Positions 47,970 through 59,002 of a stretch of 64,000 bases of DNA are shown piece by piece (position 1 is the stretch's first letter; every line of letters starts with the position of its first letter). The DNA is taken from the NCBI GenBank assembly GCA_905250125.1, contig CAJNOL010000098.1, forward strand, positions 124,001 through 188,000. The letters are read 5' to 3'. The notes beneath the pieces are model-generated. The model ran no database searches, was not told where the DNA came from, and saw nothing but the letters and a program-made list of their open reading frames with translations. The translations under genes were made by a program, and so were the position numbers. This DNA is from Rotaria sordida. Lineage: Eukaryota > Rotifera > Eurotatoria > Philodinida > Philodinidae.

Positions 47970-50900
47970 CTGTACGAATGATAAATATCTCAACAAAAGT
48001 CTATTATATAAGGAGAAAAAACCAATATATATAGAAATATAGTTTTTGCCCTTGAAAATGAAAAAAAAAACAATATTATTTCAATTGATTTCAATGAAAT
48101 GATGTCATATATTGAGTCAGGTGATTTAAAAATATATAAAGACAACATGGATTTTTTTCTTTCTCATAATATTGTATATGTATGTGTATGTGTGTTGATT
48201 TTTGCGTCGTTTGCTTTAACAACAAAAACAACAACGTCAAGCAAACGCACTCACACTCGTCACCTAATTCTCGACCATCATACTCATTCTTTCATTCTCT
48301 CATTTGTTGTTGTTACTTACTACTACTACTACTGACTGACTACTTTATGTTGACAAAAGAGCATGAGACATAGATATAGACAGTAAGACAAAAGAAAAGA
48401 AAAGAAAGGTGAATTCATATTCATTCAATTCATATGAGACAAACTCTACATCAATTTAAAAAAAAAAGATTTTCATTGTTTCATAAATATATATTATGGT
48501 AAGTACGTTAGCATAAACATTGTTTCTTTTATTATCTATCGGCATTGTTTTGATTTATGTTTACATAAAGGAGGAAAGCATTGATGAATAACTATACAGA
48601 TGGTCAATAGGAGAATGAGAAGGAGAAATAACAATACGATTTATAACAAAAGTACGTAGTATACAAAAAAACAAAATACAAACATTAATATACTTATGTC
48701 TCGTATGACTCTATTTACGTCATACACACAGTTATATGTCACTTCATTATTTTTCAGTAATACGGTTTTTTTTTTCTTTATTCTTCTTCCATCACAACTT
48801 ATATTGTATTCTTATATTAAAAATACGTAAGTGATGTGCATGTTAAGGCATAGATACATATATATATATATATATGTTTTTTTTTCTTTTACACCTGCTC
48901 TTTCCTTTTTTTATTCGCAAATTCTAAGATGTCAATTGTGCATTTGTTTTGTATATCGTCAATATTGTCTTTCATAGAAACATTTTCGAGAAAATAGAAT
49001 ACATACAGTCGTCTGTATTTTAAGCTGTTTATTGTTTGGCGTATGAGAAACAACAAAAAATAATTGCAGTACGAGAAGAAAAAAACAAAAAAGGTTCTTG
49101 CATCCATCTGTCTGTCTGATTATCTTGTTGTTTTTCGTTCTAGAGTAGACATAAGTGCATCTAATATAGACACATACAAATATTTCCTTCTGTTGCGTGC
49201 CGTCTTTTTTTTTTTTTAACATTTATGATGGAATGAAGCCAACACTCATTCATTGAAATGTAAATGCTTGTAATGCTTTGGGTAATTTCCCTTGAGAAGA
49301 AAAAAAAAAAAAGAATGTGTATATGTGTATGAATTTGTCTTTTAAACATATACAGAGTGAATGACATCGTAACTATGTTTTAATACGAACGATAGAAGAG
49401 ATAATTATACTTATTTTATTTTTGACAATAATGTGTATGTATGTACGACAATCGCTTTAAATGATTCTTAATTGAATTTCTTATTCATGCGGTTTGTGGT
49501 CTATGTACTTGAGAGAGGTCATTAGTACACATCTCTTTAAGATCGCTGGTAGAGTGATACATGTCATCAGACTCAATGATCTTCAACATATGTGAAGTCT
49601 ACGATCGTTCTTGTCGTCGTCTAGTAAATGATTTTTATAGAAAATATCTTGATTGAATATATCATCAAGTTTTTATCTCTAAGATAATTTCAGCTTTCTT
49701 ATTATCTTTGTAAAGACAAGTAAATTAAAGAAATTTCTTCTTATTGAATTTATCAGACAATCTATTTCTACTTGTCGATATATTCTTGACCTATGAAGAA
49801 AACAATCTAAAAAACAAATGGGCGTACTTATCGCTCTATTATCAAGGTTATATCCAAATACGGAAGGGAAGGCTGTCGCGTCCTTTATTCTTTTCCAATC
49901 TATGATAAAAATCAATAATTTTTTTGTTTCTTTGAAAGTACATTCTAGGTCTATGGTAATATATCAATTTGTTACGGTTTGCGATGTAATATCTATACAT
50001 AAAACTATGATAGTCAGATCTTATTGCAACATATTTTTCTTAATGAATTTACAACTTATTTCGAAAAATATGTTTTCAACCTATCCATCGGTAATTACGT
50101 TATTTTTTTTTTTCTATAGAAACGAATGATAAGTATTTTTTGTCATTTGTTATGTAATAGTAACATAAGAAGATCTAACGATCACGAATCGATTTAATGT
50201 CGATCAGATCACTTTAGAATTGTCCATTTTTTTTTTCTCAATCATCAATTGATCTCTTTAAATATTGGGAAATATTTAAGTTTCGTATATTTAATCGAGT
50301 CAATACTACATAGTTATACGAATGATTAGTAGATAGATTACTAATACATCTATAACATATTAGAATCTGCAACAGTATCAATACTGACATATAAATACCA
50401 TACATTTTGTTTAAATGTATACAATGAAATTTGAATCCTACATAATTACATTCACACATTGTCATCGATTCTGACAAGAATTTCTTTTTATTTCTTCTCC
50501 TTCTTCTTGTTTTAATATGATAAAATATCGCTTCATTTCGATGATATGAAATCATACAAGTGTCTTTCGTCTATTTCGCTATAATGTTTGTGGATACTTG
50601 AATACAAGAAAAAAAAAAAAAAAAAAGATTCTTCTCATTTTTATTGTGACAACACAGTAAACATAAACAGTTTTGATTTTACTTTACACATGAGTGAATG
50701 TCCTTGATCAAGGTCATCATGTATACCTTAAATACAGATTTTTTTTTTTTATTCCATCATGAATCACTTAGATTTCAAGGTAAAATCATATACCTGTATG
50801 ATGAAAATATTAACAGTGGCATAGAATCAATGCCAGAAGACATACGTTATTCACATATGCTTACTATAAAAAGACAAAACTATCGTATAGAAAATAAAAC

Positions 50901-52004
50901 GTTTGAATATTTGAAAAGCATGTCAAGTGACAAATGTTCATTGCCATATCCTACTTTCGACAAGAGTATCTCTTTTAGCAATAAAAAAAAAAAAAAAAGG
51001 TAGTAATAGTTATTCGATTATACTTTTCTTCTTTGTCTATGTCATTGTATAATAATCTATAGATTTTATTTTATTTGACATCACATCTTTATGACTTTAT
51101 TTGCTTGTCTTATTCCATCCTTTTTTTCCGTTTGTTTCTCCTTGTCATCACAATCCTACGTATCTACTACTTGAGAATCAACAAATATTCTATCCACATA
51201 TAGCATATATTCATTCACATTGTGTTCTTTTTTTTTGTCTTGGTTAATATGTTATTTGGCTTATTGCCAAACCGGGAGAAACAAAGAAAGTATATATTGT
51301 TCATCGTACTGTTATTTCTTTGGCTCATCTCCAGTCGTTTTCTTCTATATTTCTTTTGTTATTAACACATACGTATTGTTACTAAGAATAAATTGAAGTT
51401 CCCATAGTAAGTATCTCAAGGAGAAAAAAAAACCGAAGATATACAAATGTAATTCTCTTAAGATTCTTTAGAATAGAATTGTTCATTTGTTTGGATATAT
51501 GCCAAAACAAACAAGAGTGATCTACCTTGACTTCTTCTTTCTTTCTTTACATTCGCGCATCTATTTTCATTCAATTTCTTGTTCGTCGTCTATGTACGAA
51601 ATGACCTCTTGATTTTATTTTATTTTATTTTTTTTATCTTTCTATATGCTCATCATTGTAATATGAAAATTATAAATAGATATACAAGTGATTGTCGAGA
51701 CGAATGACTAGACAGAAACAAAGATATGTCTATTGCCTTGATTATATCTGTATATAATCGATGAAATAAAAAATTGTTAAAATTCAAGGGAGTAAAAAAA
51801 AATGAAGAAAGAAGTCTAATATCGTTGTTATTGCGTAAACACGAATAAGGGTAGGAAGAAGAGATTAATCGGTTTGTTTTTTTTTGTTCTCTTCCTTCGA
51901 CATTTGGGGAAGAGGGGAAAAAACCATAGAATCTTTCCTTCTCCTCTTCTCGGCGAAAGGCATTAAATGAAAAGGAAGAAAGGTATACACATATTTTCTT
52001 TTAT

Positions 52005-52018
52005 TTTTTCTTTTTTAG
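52005..52018 (+). promoter_or_regulatory. Splice-acceptor-like site before DEPTOR start
   Basis: A strong pyrimidine run TTTTCTTTTTTAG ends at 52018, 29 bases before the ATG at 52048. It could be a trans-splice acceptor, or the end of a 36-bp intron after an in-frame ATG at 51967. Confidence 0.45.
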
Positions 52019-52047
52019 CATTAAATAATCATTCAAGAAATAATTTT

Positions 52048-55000
52048 ATGTGTCAAATTGGTACTAGTGAAAAAATAATGTCTCGAAATGGTGATAATCA
52101 ATCACATATTGAGGAATTGAATCATAGAGATAATGAAGATATAAAATATTTTGTCGATTTATATACAGCAGCATTGCATTTAAGGTATGAATATTTATAA
52201 AATGTTTTTATTTAATTTATTAATTTATTAATTTATTTATTTAAGACAACGTATGAAAGAAGAAAAATTAATTCATCATTCATATTCAGCTTATTTTAAT
52301 GATGAAAATAATAATAATAATAATAATAATTTATATTCATTATTTCATAATTGCTTTCATTCATATGAAGTTATTAATTGGCTTATAAAAAGACAATTAT
52401 GTAAAACAATTGATGATGGACAAGAAATATTTCAAGTTTTAGAAAAACTCAAAATTATTCATCATGGTAAAATAAAAAGAACACGAGTCTTTTATTTGGC
52501 ATTAAGCCAAATAAATATTTTCTTATTTATTGAATTTGCATCTGTTAGCGGAAAGGAGAATAAATTATTCTAGGTCAATATAAACTTCGAGAACAAGAGG
52601 AAATCGACAGTTTTTTTTAACCATATTCGATTTATTTTCTTTACTCAGAAGATTGATTTATATATAATAGAGTTCAAAAAAATCATTTGGTTCGAACATC
52701 TCAAACCTAATGAACTCTATACAGAAAAATTACATAAAACAAAAAGAGAAGTTTAAGTTCGTTTTCAAAGAAATAATGCTTAAAAAGTAAAAAGAAAATC
52801 AATATCTAAGGATTCTATTAGTTAAATGAGCTTTACAAAGTGTATTGCAATTCGTATATCAATAATGTACCAATACCAAATAGTTGTCATGTAAATAAAG
52901 TTAATCAGATGTTCAATAAGGCGGAAAATGTATTACATATTATTGTCAGAGAAAGTTTATTGATTAAGCTTCTCAATGAGATATACAGATGGTCAAATAA
53001 ACTATTGTTCGATGACAAGGTTATAGACTTATTACGGATATAGTCAAAGCACGTGTCAATTTTATTCTATACGTCTTTAAGTGAATTATTTGGAAGCAAA
53101 AAAAAATCTAATATATTAAACAATATGTCGATCAGGCATAATTTCATTGTCCTCTCTTTTTTTTTTTTGAAGAATTTTTTTTTTTACTTACTTTGAGTGA
53201 TTATGTACAATGTAAACTGCTTAGGATGTTAACATACTCGGTAATTATTTCGAGAGAATAAAAAGAAAAATGATGAAAAACTTAATTGTTATTCTTGGAT
53301 TTTCTTTTTTTGTTTTATATTATTAATTTCAAAATAGTTTTAATATTCGAAATAGAAATTAAAATATTCTTTTGATTTTAGTTTGTGATTTAAATGAATT
53401 TGAATATCCATTATTATCACCATCACTTAATAATGTTAGATATTTATATCGTTTTCGTCTTGATGATGGTACAACTGATCAAAATCATTCATTTCAACAA
53501 TTTGCTTCTATTTATGAAACTTATACAAGGTAAATTTAAATGAAATATATATATATCATTTTCTAAATGAATTTTTGTATTTCATATAGCTTATTTACAC
53601 TTGATAAAAGTCAATGTCGTGGTGTAGATTTACAACAAGAACAAACTTCCAGAAATCCTTATGATGAAAACTCAGGAATATTACTTAAAGGTGATAATTT
53701 AGCTCGAATGCTTGCTTTACGTAGTGGTACAAATATGTTAAATATTGAACGTCTTGTTGATGATATGATTATGTATGGTCTTGTTCGATTTAGTAAGTTG
53801 ATTTTATTTATTTTATTAAATTAAAATTAATTATTAAAAAATTTATTTTAGATGAATGTAATCATGAAACAGAATGTAATTGTTCAAGAAAATTTCATAA
53901 TGATGATCATCATCAATATATATTAAGTAATTCACATCGTTTAATACCAAAACAACGTCTTGATTTAATTGCATTAATGCAAAATGATTTTCATGAAATA
54001 AGTCAATCACTAATATTAAATGAAAATATTCGAATATCAACTAGTAATAATTCAATAAATAGTAATGAATCAATAAGAAAAATTTTAAATAGTGATGAAA
54101 TTGATTATACAACAAAATTCATATGTCCTACAAATAGTTTTAAAAGAAAAAAATCTGCAAGTCTTAATTCAACAGCTAATTCAGGTAAAAAAAAACACAA
54201 ATCTTCTAATGTCTTATGTTATTTTTTTTTTTTGAAATTAGAACATCGTCCAACTGCTGATGAACTTGAACGACGAGAATTACCATGGTGTTGGAAAAGT
54301 TATTCAGTAAGTTTTATTAGCTAGTTTGATTTAATTCTAAGACACTAAAGAAAAGAAATTTCAAAAATATAGATGATTCATTCATTAGGATTTTATTGGC
54401 AAGTACTATTAGATAATCATAGTAAGGAACGAGTGTATCAGAATGAATGTTCACTAACGAGAGAATTTTCTTAACTTAAAAACCAGTAGAAGACAGGCTA
54501 TCGACTCTGCTGATTCTGGATATGAGCATGAAATTTGCTGAGAGGCCTTCTTTTTCGCTCAACTAATTTTCTGGTCTCTTTGGATTGTAAAGGACATCGA
54601 GTTGTGTATGAAAAACTATTTTCTGACATTTTGAAATACTAAATGAGATGCAAAGAGACGAGTTATTTTCTTTTATCTAGATCCTTAACTGAAATTGACT
54701 CTGCGGTTTTGTCCTACTGCGGTACGAGCAGAGCTTAAACCAACATATTCTTGCATAGGCTTTCGCTATTGGTGAAGTCAACACGATAGTTTTTCACTCT
54801 GTAACCTTGTTGAGTGAGTTCGGCATAACCTAAACTCAATGCCCTGAAGCTATTTCTTTTTTTGATTTTGTGCAAGCAATAAAGACATATGTCGTGTCAA
54901 AACTTAATGTGTGAGAAGAGAAGAAAACTATCGATACGCAATTGCACACTTCCACGTTTCATTTACACCTCCATATCAACACTTCATACTTGTGCATTCA

Positions 55001-56134
55001 TATCTCAGACCTTCACACTTCCACATTTATATTCTAAATTTAACTGAGAAACATTAATTCTACATTCACAAAACTATTTTAGTATTGAATTTGTAAGAAA
55101 CTGTTTGTTGACAGTACACGATCATAGGTGCACTTCCTCTCTTTAAGTGTCAAGGTTTCTTGTTGCCTTATTTAGCATTTCAAAATATTAAAAAAAAAAT
55201 ATATTTTTTTATACACAACTCAATGTTCTCTACAATCAAAAAATTATTTTGACGAAAAAAAGTTTTCGCTCTAGAAAACTAGATTTTGCATAAAATCAGA
55301 TCTTAGAAGGTCTATCAATGAATTTCTTGCTCATATTCAAAAGCAGCATGGTCGATAATCTATTGTCTACTGATTTTTAGGTTAAAAGTGATTTTCCAGT
55401 TGAGAAGTTTCTATCGAATATTACATATTTATATATTACTGTTATATTAATTGAAATCTCTTGTGAGTGTTTGAAACTTATTTGACTGCTTATTTTAGCT
55501 TAAACGTGATCGTCCTGGTTATGGATTAATTCTTCAAGGTCAAGGTCCATGTTATGTTGAAAGACTTGATCCATATGGTTCAGCATTTACATCTGGAATT
55601 CGAGTAAAGAAAAGAAAATAAATATTAAAAGACAAGTTTTATTTATTTTTTTTCTTATTTTTAAAGGTTAATGAATATTTATATGCAATTGAAGGTATTA
55701 ATGTTCTTCGTCGTTCTGGAAAAGAAGTTGAACGTTTATTATCTATGTTTGATAAATGTACAGTTTATACAATATATAATCGTGATGATTTTCGTCAATT
55801 ATCTACATTACGTAATGAATTAAATAATAAAAATGATATTGTTTGTTTTAAACATTTATCATCATCATTAAATGAATATAATAATAGAAAACTATCATCA
55901 ACAAATATTAATAATCATTCATTAAATCATATAGCTCAACAACAACAACAACAACAACATCATCGTCAATTATCATATTCATCATCACCAACATCATCTA
56001 TAGATGGAAGTTCATCATGTTCAATCTCACCCAAACATTCACAACAATATTCAAATAATAAAAAAAGTATATTAACAAAACATTTTCAATTTTTTCGATT
56101 ACCATCTCGATCTTGTTCGAATACATTAAAATAA
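52048..56134 (+). CDS. DEPTOR: DEPTOR, DEP-domain mTOR-interacting protein
   Basis: Eight exons (52048-52184, 52246-52466, 53382-53529, 53590-53792, 53852-54184, 54242-54306, 55499-55603, 55667-56134) give 559 residues; human DEPTOR has 409. DEPTOR binds mTOR in both complexes and restrains its kinase. Order of parts: DEP1 at about 40-140 (LRQRMKEEKLIHHSYSAYF, SYEVINWLIKR, LEKLKIIHH, LYRFRLDDGT, as in DEPTOR), a divergent DEP2 at about 150-235, a Ser/Asn-rich linker, and a PDZ domain at about 370-446 (PGYGLILQGQGPCYVERLDP, AFTSGIRVNEYLYAIEGIN). The two-DEP-plus-PDZ order is diagnostic. Eight Asn interrupt DEP1 (67-74). A 110-residue tail beyond the PDZ has seven Gln (495-501) and Ser runs. 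The linker lacks the SSGYFS degron known in human DEPTOR. An upstream in-frame ATG at 51967 is possible. Confidence 0.92.
52467..53381. other. DEPTOR intron 2 (0.9 kb)
   Basis: AT-rich, with a short inverted repeat AGAGTTCA/TGAACTCT at 52669-52720 and poly-T runs near 53158-53190. Nothing else is recognised. Confidence 0.5.
54307..55498. other. DEPTOR intron 6 (1.2 kb)
   Basis: Contains a pyrimidine-rich patch with repeated CTTC(A/C)ACA-like units around 54945-55035. No palindrome or exon is recognised. Confidence 0.4.
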
Positions 56135-56521
56135 TTTTGATAACAACAGTAGTTTATATATATATATATATACATGTATATATTGCTCACTTTTGACCCG
56201 GTTTGTTTTGTGTGTATGTGTTTGTTTGTTCACTTCTCAGGTTTGCATGTGTGCTTCTCTTTGCACTATTCTATATATGGTTTTTCTTCTCTCTTTTTTT
56301 TTTTGTATGATGCGATGCGTACAGCACATCTGTCTATAGAAAATTTTATTTCTTTTGTAAATAGTTTTTTTTCTTTGGGTTTATTTTTATCTCTATTTTC
56401 TCTTGCTTTTTTTTATTATTATTGGAAATTGTAACGAGATTAGTAGAAAGATGGTAAAACAATTTTTTCTTTGTTGTGTTTTTTGGTGACTAATAATATG
56501 AAGAAAGAGATAGAGATGAAA

Positions 56522-56527
56522 AATAAA
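56522..56527 (+). terminator. AATAAA polyadenylation signal of DEPTOR
   Basis: AATAAA lies 388 bp after the stop, in a T-rich 3' UTR-like stretch. Confidence 0.45.
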
Positions 56528-56650
56528 GTTTTCACTGGAACGATAAAAATGATTTCTCTTTTAATAATTAAATCAAGAATATTACGACAATAGTTTTCTT
56601 ATTTGAAATTATTAAGTGTTTAATCATAAATATGGTTAGTTCTTATTCGA

Positions 56651-57190
56651 CATCTCATGTTTAAGATGAAACTCCAATCTTTACATAGGATCTGTTAATA
56701 CTAGAAGAAATCTAGAAGGATTCTTCTACATGCGCTGTCCTTTTACAGTTATAGTCGTTACATTAGATTTTTTATCTTTGCCATAGCATGGATAAAAATA
56801 CAGCAGGAACGAATTTGCTCCACAAACAACTGTTTCATTTATTAGAATCTCCTAAAAATTTCAGCCCAAAACGGTCATCTGTTCTCGAGATATCCAATCC
56901 ACAGAAAAACGATGATATTTCACCAAAAGGAAGGAAAATCTAGTTCTTTTGGGACTTCGATATCTCGATAAGAGACCATTTTTTTTTGACTGAATTGTCT
57001 ATGGACAAAGTTGTAGACCAAAATTCATTTGTACATTGTTTTTTTATAAACAATATGGCAAAAGTAAAAAGTCCAGTGTAACGACCATAATTCCAAAAGA
57101 AGAACGCCTACGGAAAGATCCTTCTAGGTTTCTTCTAATTTCAACAGATCCTACGTACTGTGACTGGAATCTCATCTCAAACACAAGATA
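56651..57190. mobile_element. Palindromic foldback element L
   Basis: Two arms of about 250 bp around a centre near 56925. AGGATCTGTT at 56688 pairs with AACAGATCCT at 57143. CTAGAAG/CTTCTAG and ATATCTCGA-type pairs follow, and the outer TGTTTAAGATG pairs with CATCTCAAACA near 57173. Arms are moderately diverged. No coding frame is present. Confidence 0.8.
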
Positions 57191-59002
57191 CCACTGTGGG
57201 TTGTTTCCTTATCAGATGTCTGTTCTTTATTAGATTTTAATACATACATCAATATTTATAACGCTTATCGACACAACCACTACGATTACAGTTTTCTCCT
57301 TTTATGTCATTTCCCTCTACTTCCAGTAAAGCACATGATTATATGAATTTATCCCTAGTTGCAGTCTAATTTTGTCCAGACAAAACTGGAATTCCAGTTC
57401 AAACTGATTTTTCAAATGGATTCAAGTATTATATACTTTAAATTTCAAAGCGAAATTCTGCATTGCTATAAAAGAAAAAAAATTTCAAGTGTCCGATTCT
57501 ATTGATTTTTGAATAAGTCATTGTAGTTCGTTGATTAAATCATCGTCATGTCTAATACTGTATATTCATAATTGAATACGAGAATTTTGGGTTCGAGTTT
57601 TGGCATTATCTCCTCTCCAAACATATCATTACTTAAAAAAATATTGTACTTGTCGGAGAATATTATTATTGATAACAGTTGTTATAGTTGAATCAACTTG
57701 AATCTGATGAGTCGGATAGTTGGATTGTTAATTATGCTTAAATAAAATAATTTTGAATGAAATGACTAATTAATTATGTTTTCTAAGTATTATTCAGACC
57801 GAGAGAAAGAATAACATTTAATTTGGAAGTACATGAAGATCGTCAAGCCCAAATAGAATAACTAATCTATGTCTTATGCAATATTTTACTATGTCGATAA
57901 AAATGTCTTTCGTTCTTTTTCAAATGACGCCTTATTTGTTTATAATTATTCGATATAAATAAAACATAGATTTGTTCAATTTTAATCTCAATATCAGAAT
58001 TCAATAATCATGATCACTAATTAAATGAGAACAGTAATAATTAGCTATCTATTAATTTGAAGACAAACTGCTAGCACTTGCTTATATATTTCTTCATAGT
58101 TTTTATAACGACCAAAAAAAAAACATACTGGATTGTATTATTCATTGCAAGAATATTTAAAAGAATAGTTTTCGAAAGGAAAGTGATAGTGATTTACATG
58201 GCATCTGGGAATGTAAATCCAAGGTTTGCCTATCTGCTATATATATAAAAATGATTATAGCGAATGTGATAATATAAATGACAGTCTCACTATTTTGGTC
58301 ACAATTTTTTCAGTTTTCATGTTGTTGAGCTATTCTTTTTTTCCAAAGATTCTCTACAAAATGTTATATTTCATGTGATAAATATAACCTTTTCCATTGT
58401 GGAGTGTGGATATGTTGGTGGCATGGGTAGATGTGAGTATATCAGGTAGGATACACAAAAGATTCTGATTGACATTGGCAACGAATAGTCCGATAGCTAG
58501 TCAAAATAGCGAACTCACCATTCGTTCTGTCGCATTCGTTAGATATTTTTAAAAATGATTTACTCTATAAGAAAACACGTTCGAAGTTCTCCTCATTCAA
58601 ATATTTCTAACTTCATATTGCTAATTGATCCCATTTTTTAAGTATCAATCCAACGCTCATTTGTCTTTGATCCTTCAACTTATTAAATTGCAATTCTTAC
58701 TTTTTTTTGATTCAGTAAAGTCTTTTCATATTTACTTCATGTTGTTTAAAAAAACTCATATATAAAATATTTCATTTTGTTTTTAACTTTAGGTTTTATA
58801 TTTAAAAACATAAAGAATAAATAAATGAATGTTGAAAAAGCAAGAACACTAAACAATACGAATTTCTCAAGTTTTCTTTTTTTTTTTTGTTTTTTTCTTT
58901 TAACATGCATAATCATTCAAACATTTTTTTTTTAAACTGTGAACAAAACAAATACAGAAAATCAAAAGATAAACATCACAACAACAAACAATTTCTCTAA
59001 TA

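Larger units (their letters stand above)
45164..52047. other. Gene-poor 6.9-kb stretch, unresolved
   Basis: No continuous exon chain could be supported on either strand. The ABCB9 polyadenylation signal is near its start. Microsatellites (TA)n at about 48858-48876 and (TAC)n near 48318-48332, and many poly-A/T runs, are present. One isolated minus-strand exon candidate lies at 47880-47969. The last part (51.8-52.0 kb) is purine/pyrimidine-asymmetric and is probably the DEPTOR 5' region. Long 5'-UTR introns or a small undetected gene are possible. Confidence 0.5.
56135..59002. other. Convergent intergenic region between DEPTOR and Staufen
   Basis: Holds the 3' ends of two convergent genes. 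A (TA)n run lies at 56156-56172, the DEPTOR AATAAA at 56522, palindromic element L at 56.65-57.19 kb and a G-rich patch (GTGGAGTGTGG and GGTGGCATGGGTAG) at 58398-58436. No further gene is recognised. Confidence 0.55.

Noticed and set aside
49485-49598. Minus-strand 37-residue open stretch after an AG (TSHMLKIIES...)
   Set aside because: Weak polypyrimidine tract, codon choice unlike neighbouring genes, and no exon to join.
50698-51003. 101-codon plus-strand open frame with reasonable amino-acid mix
   Set aside because: No splice support, begins and ends in low-complexity Phe and Lys runs, and resembles no family I know.
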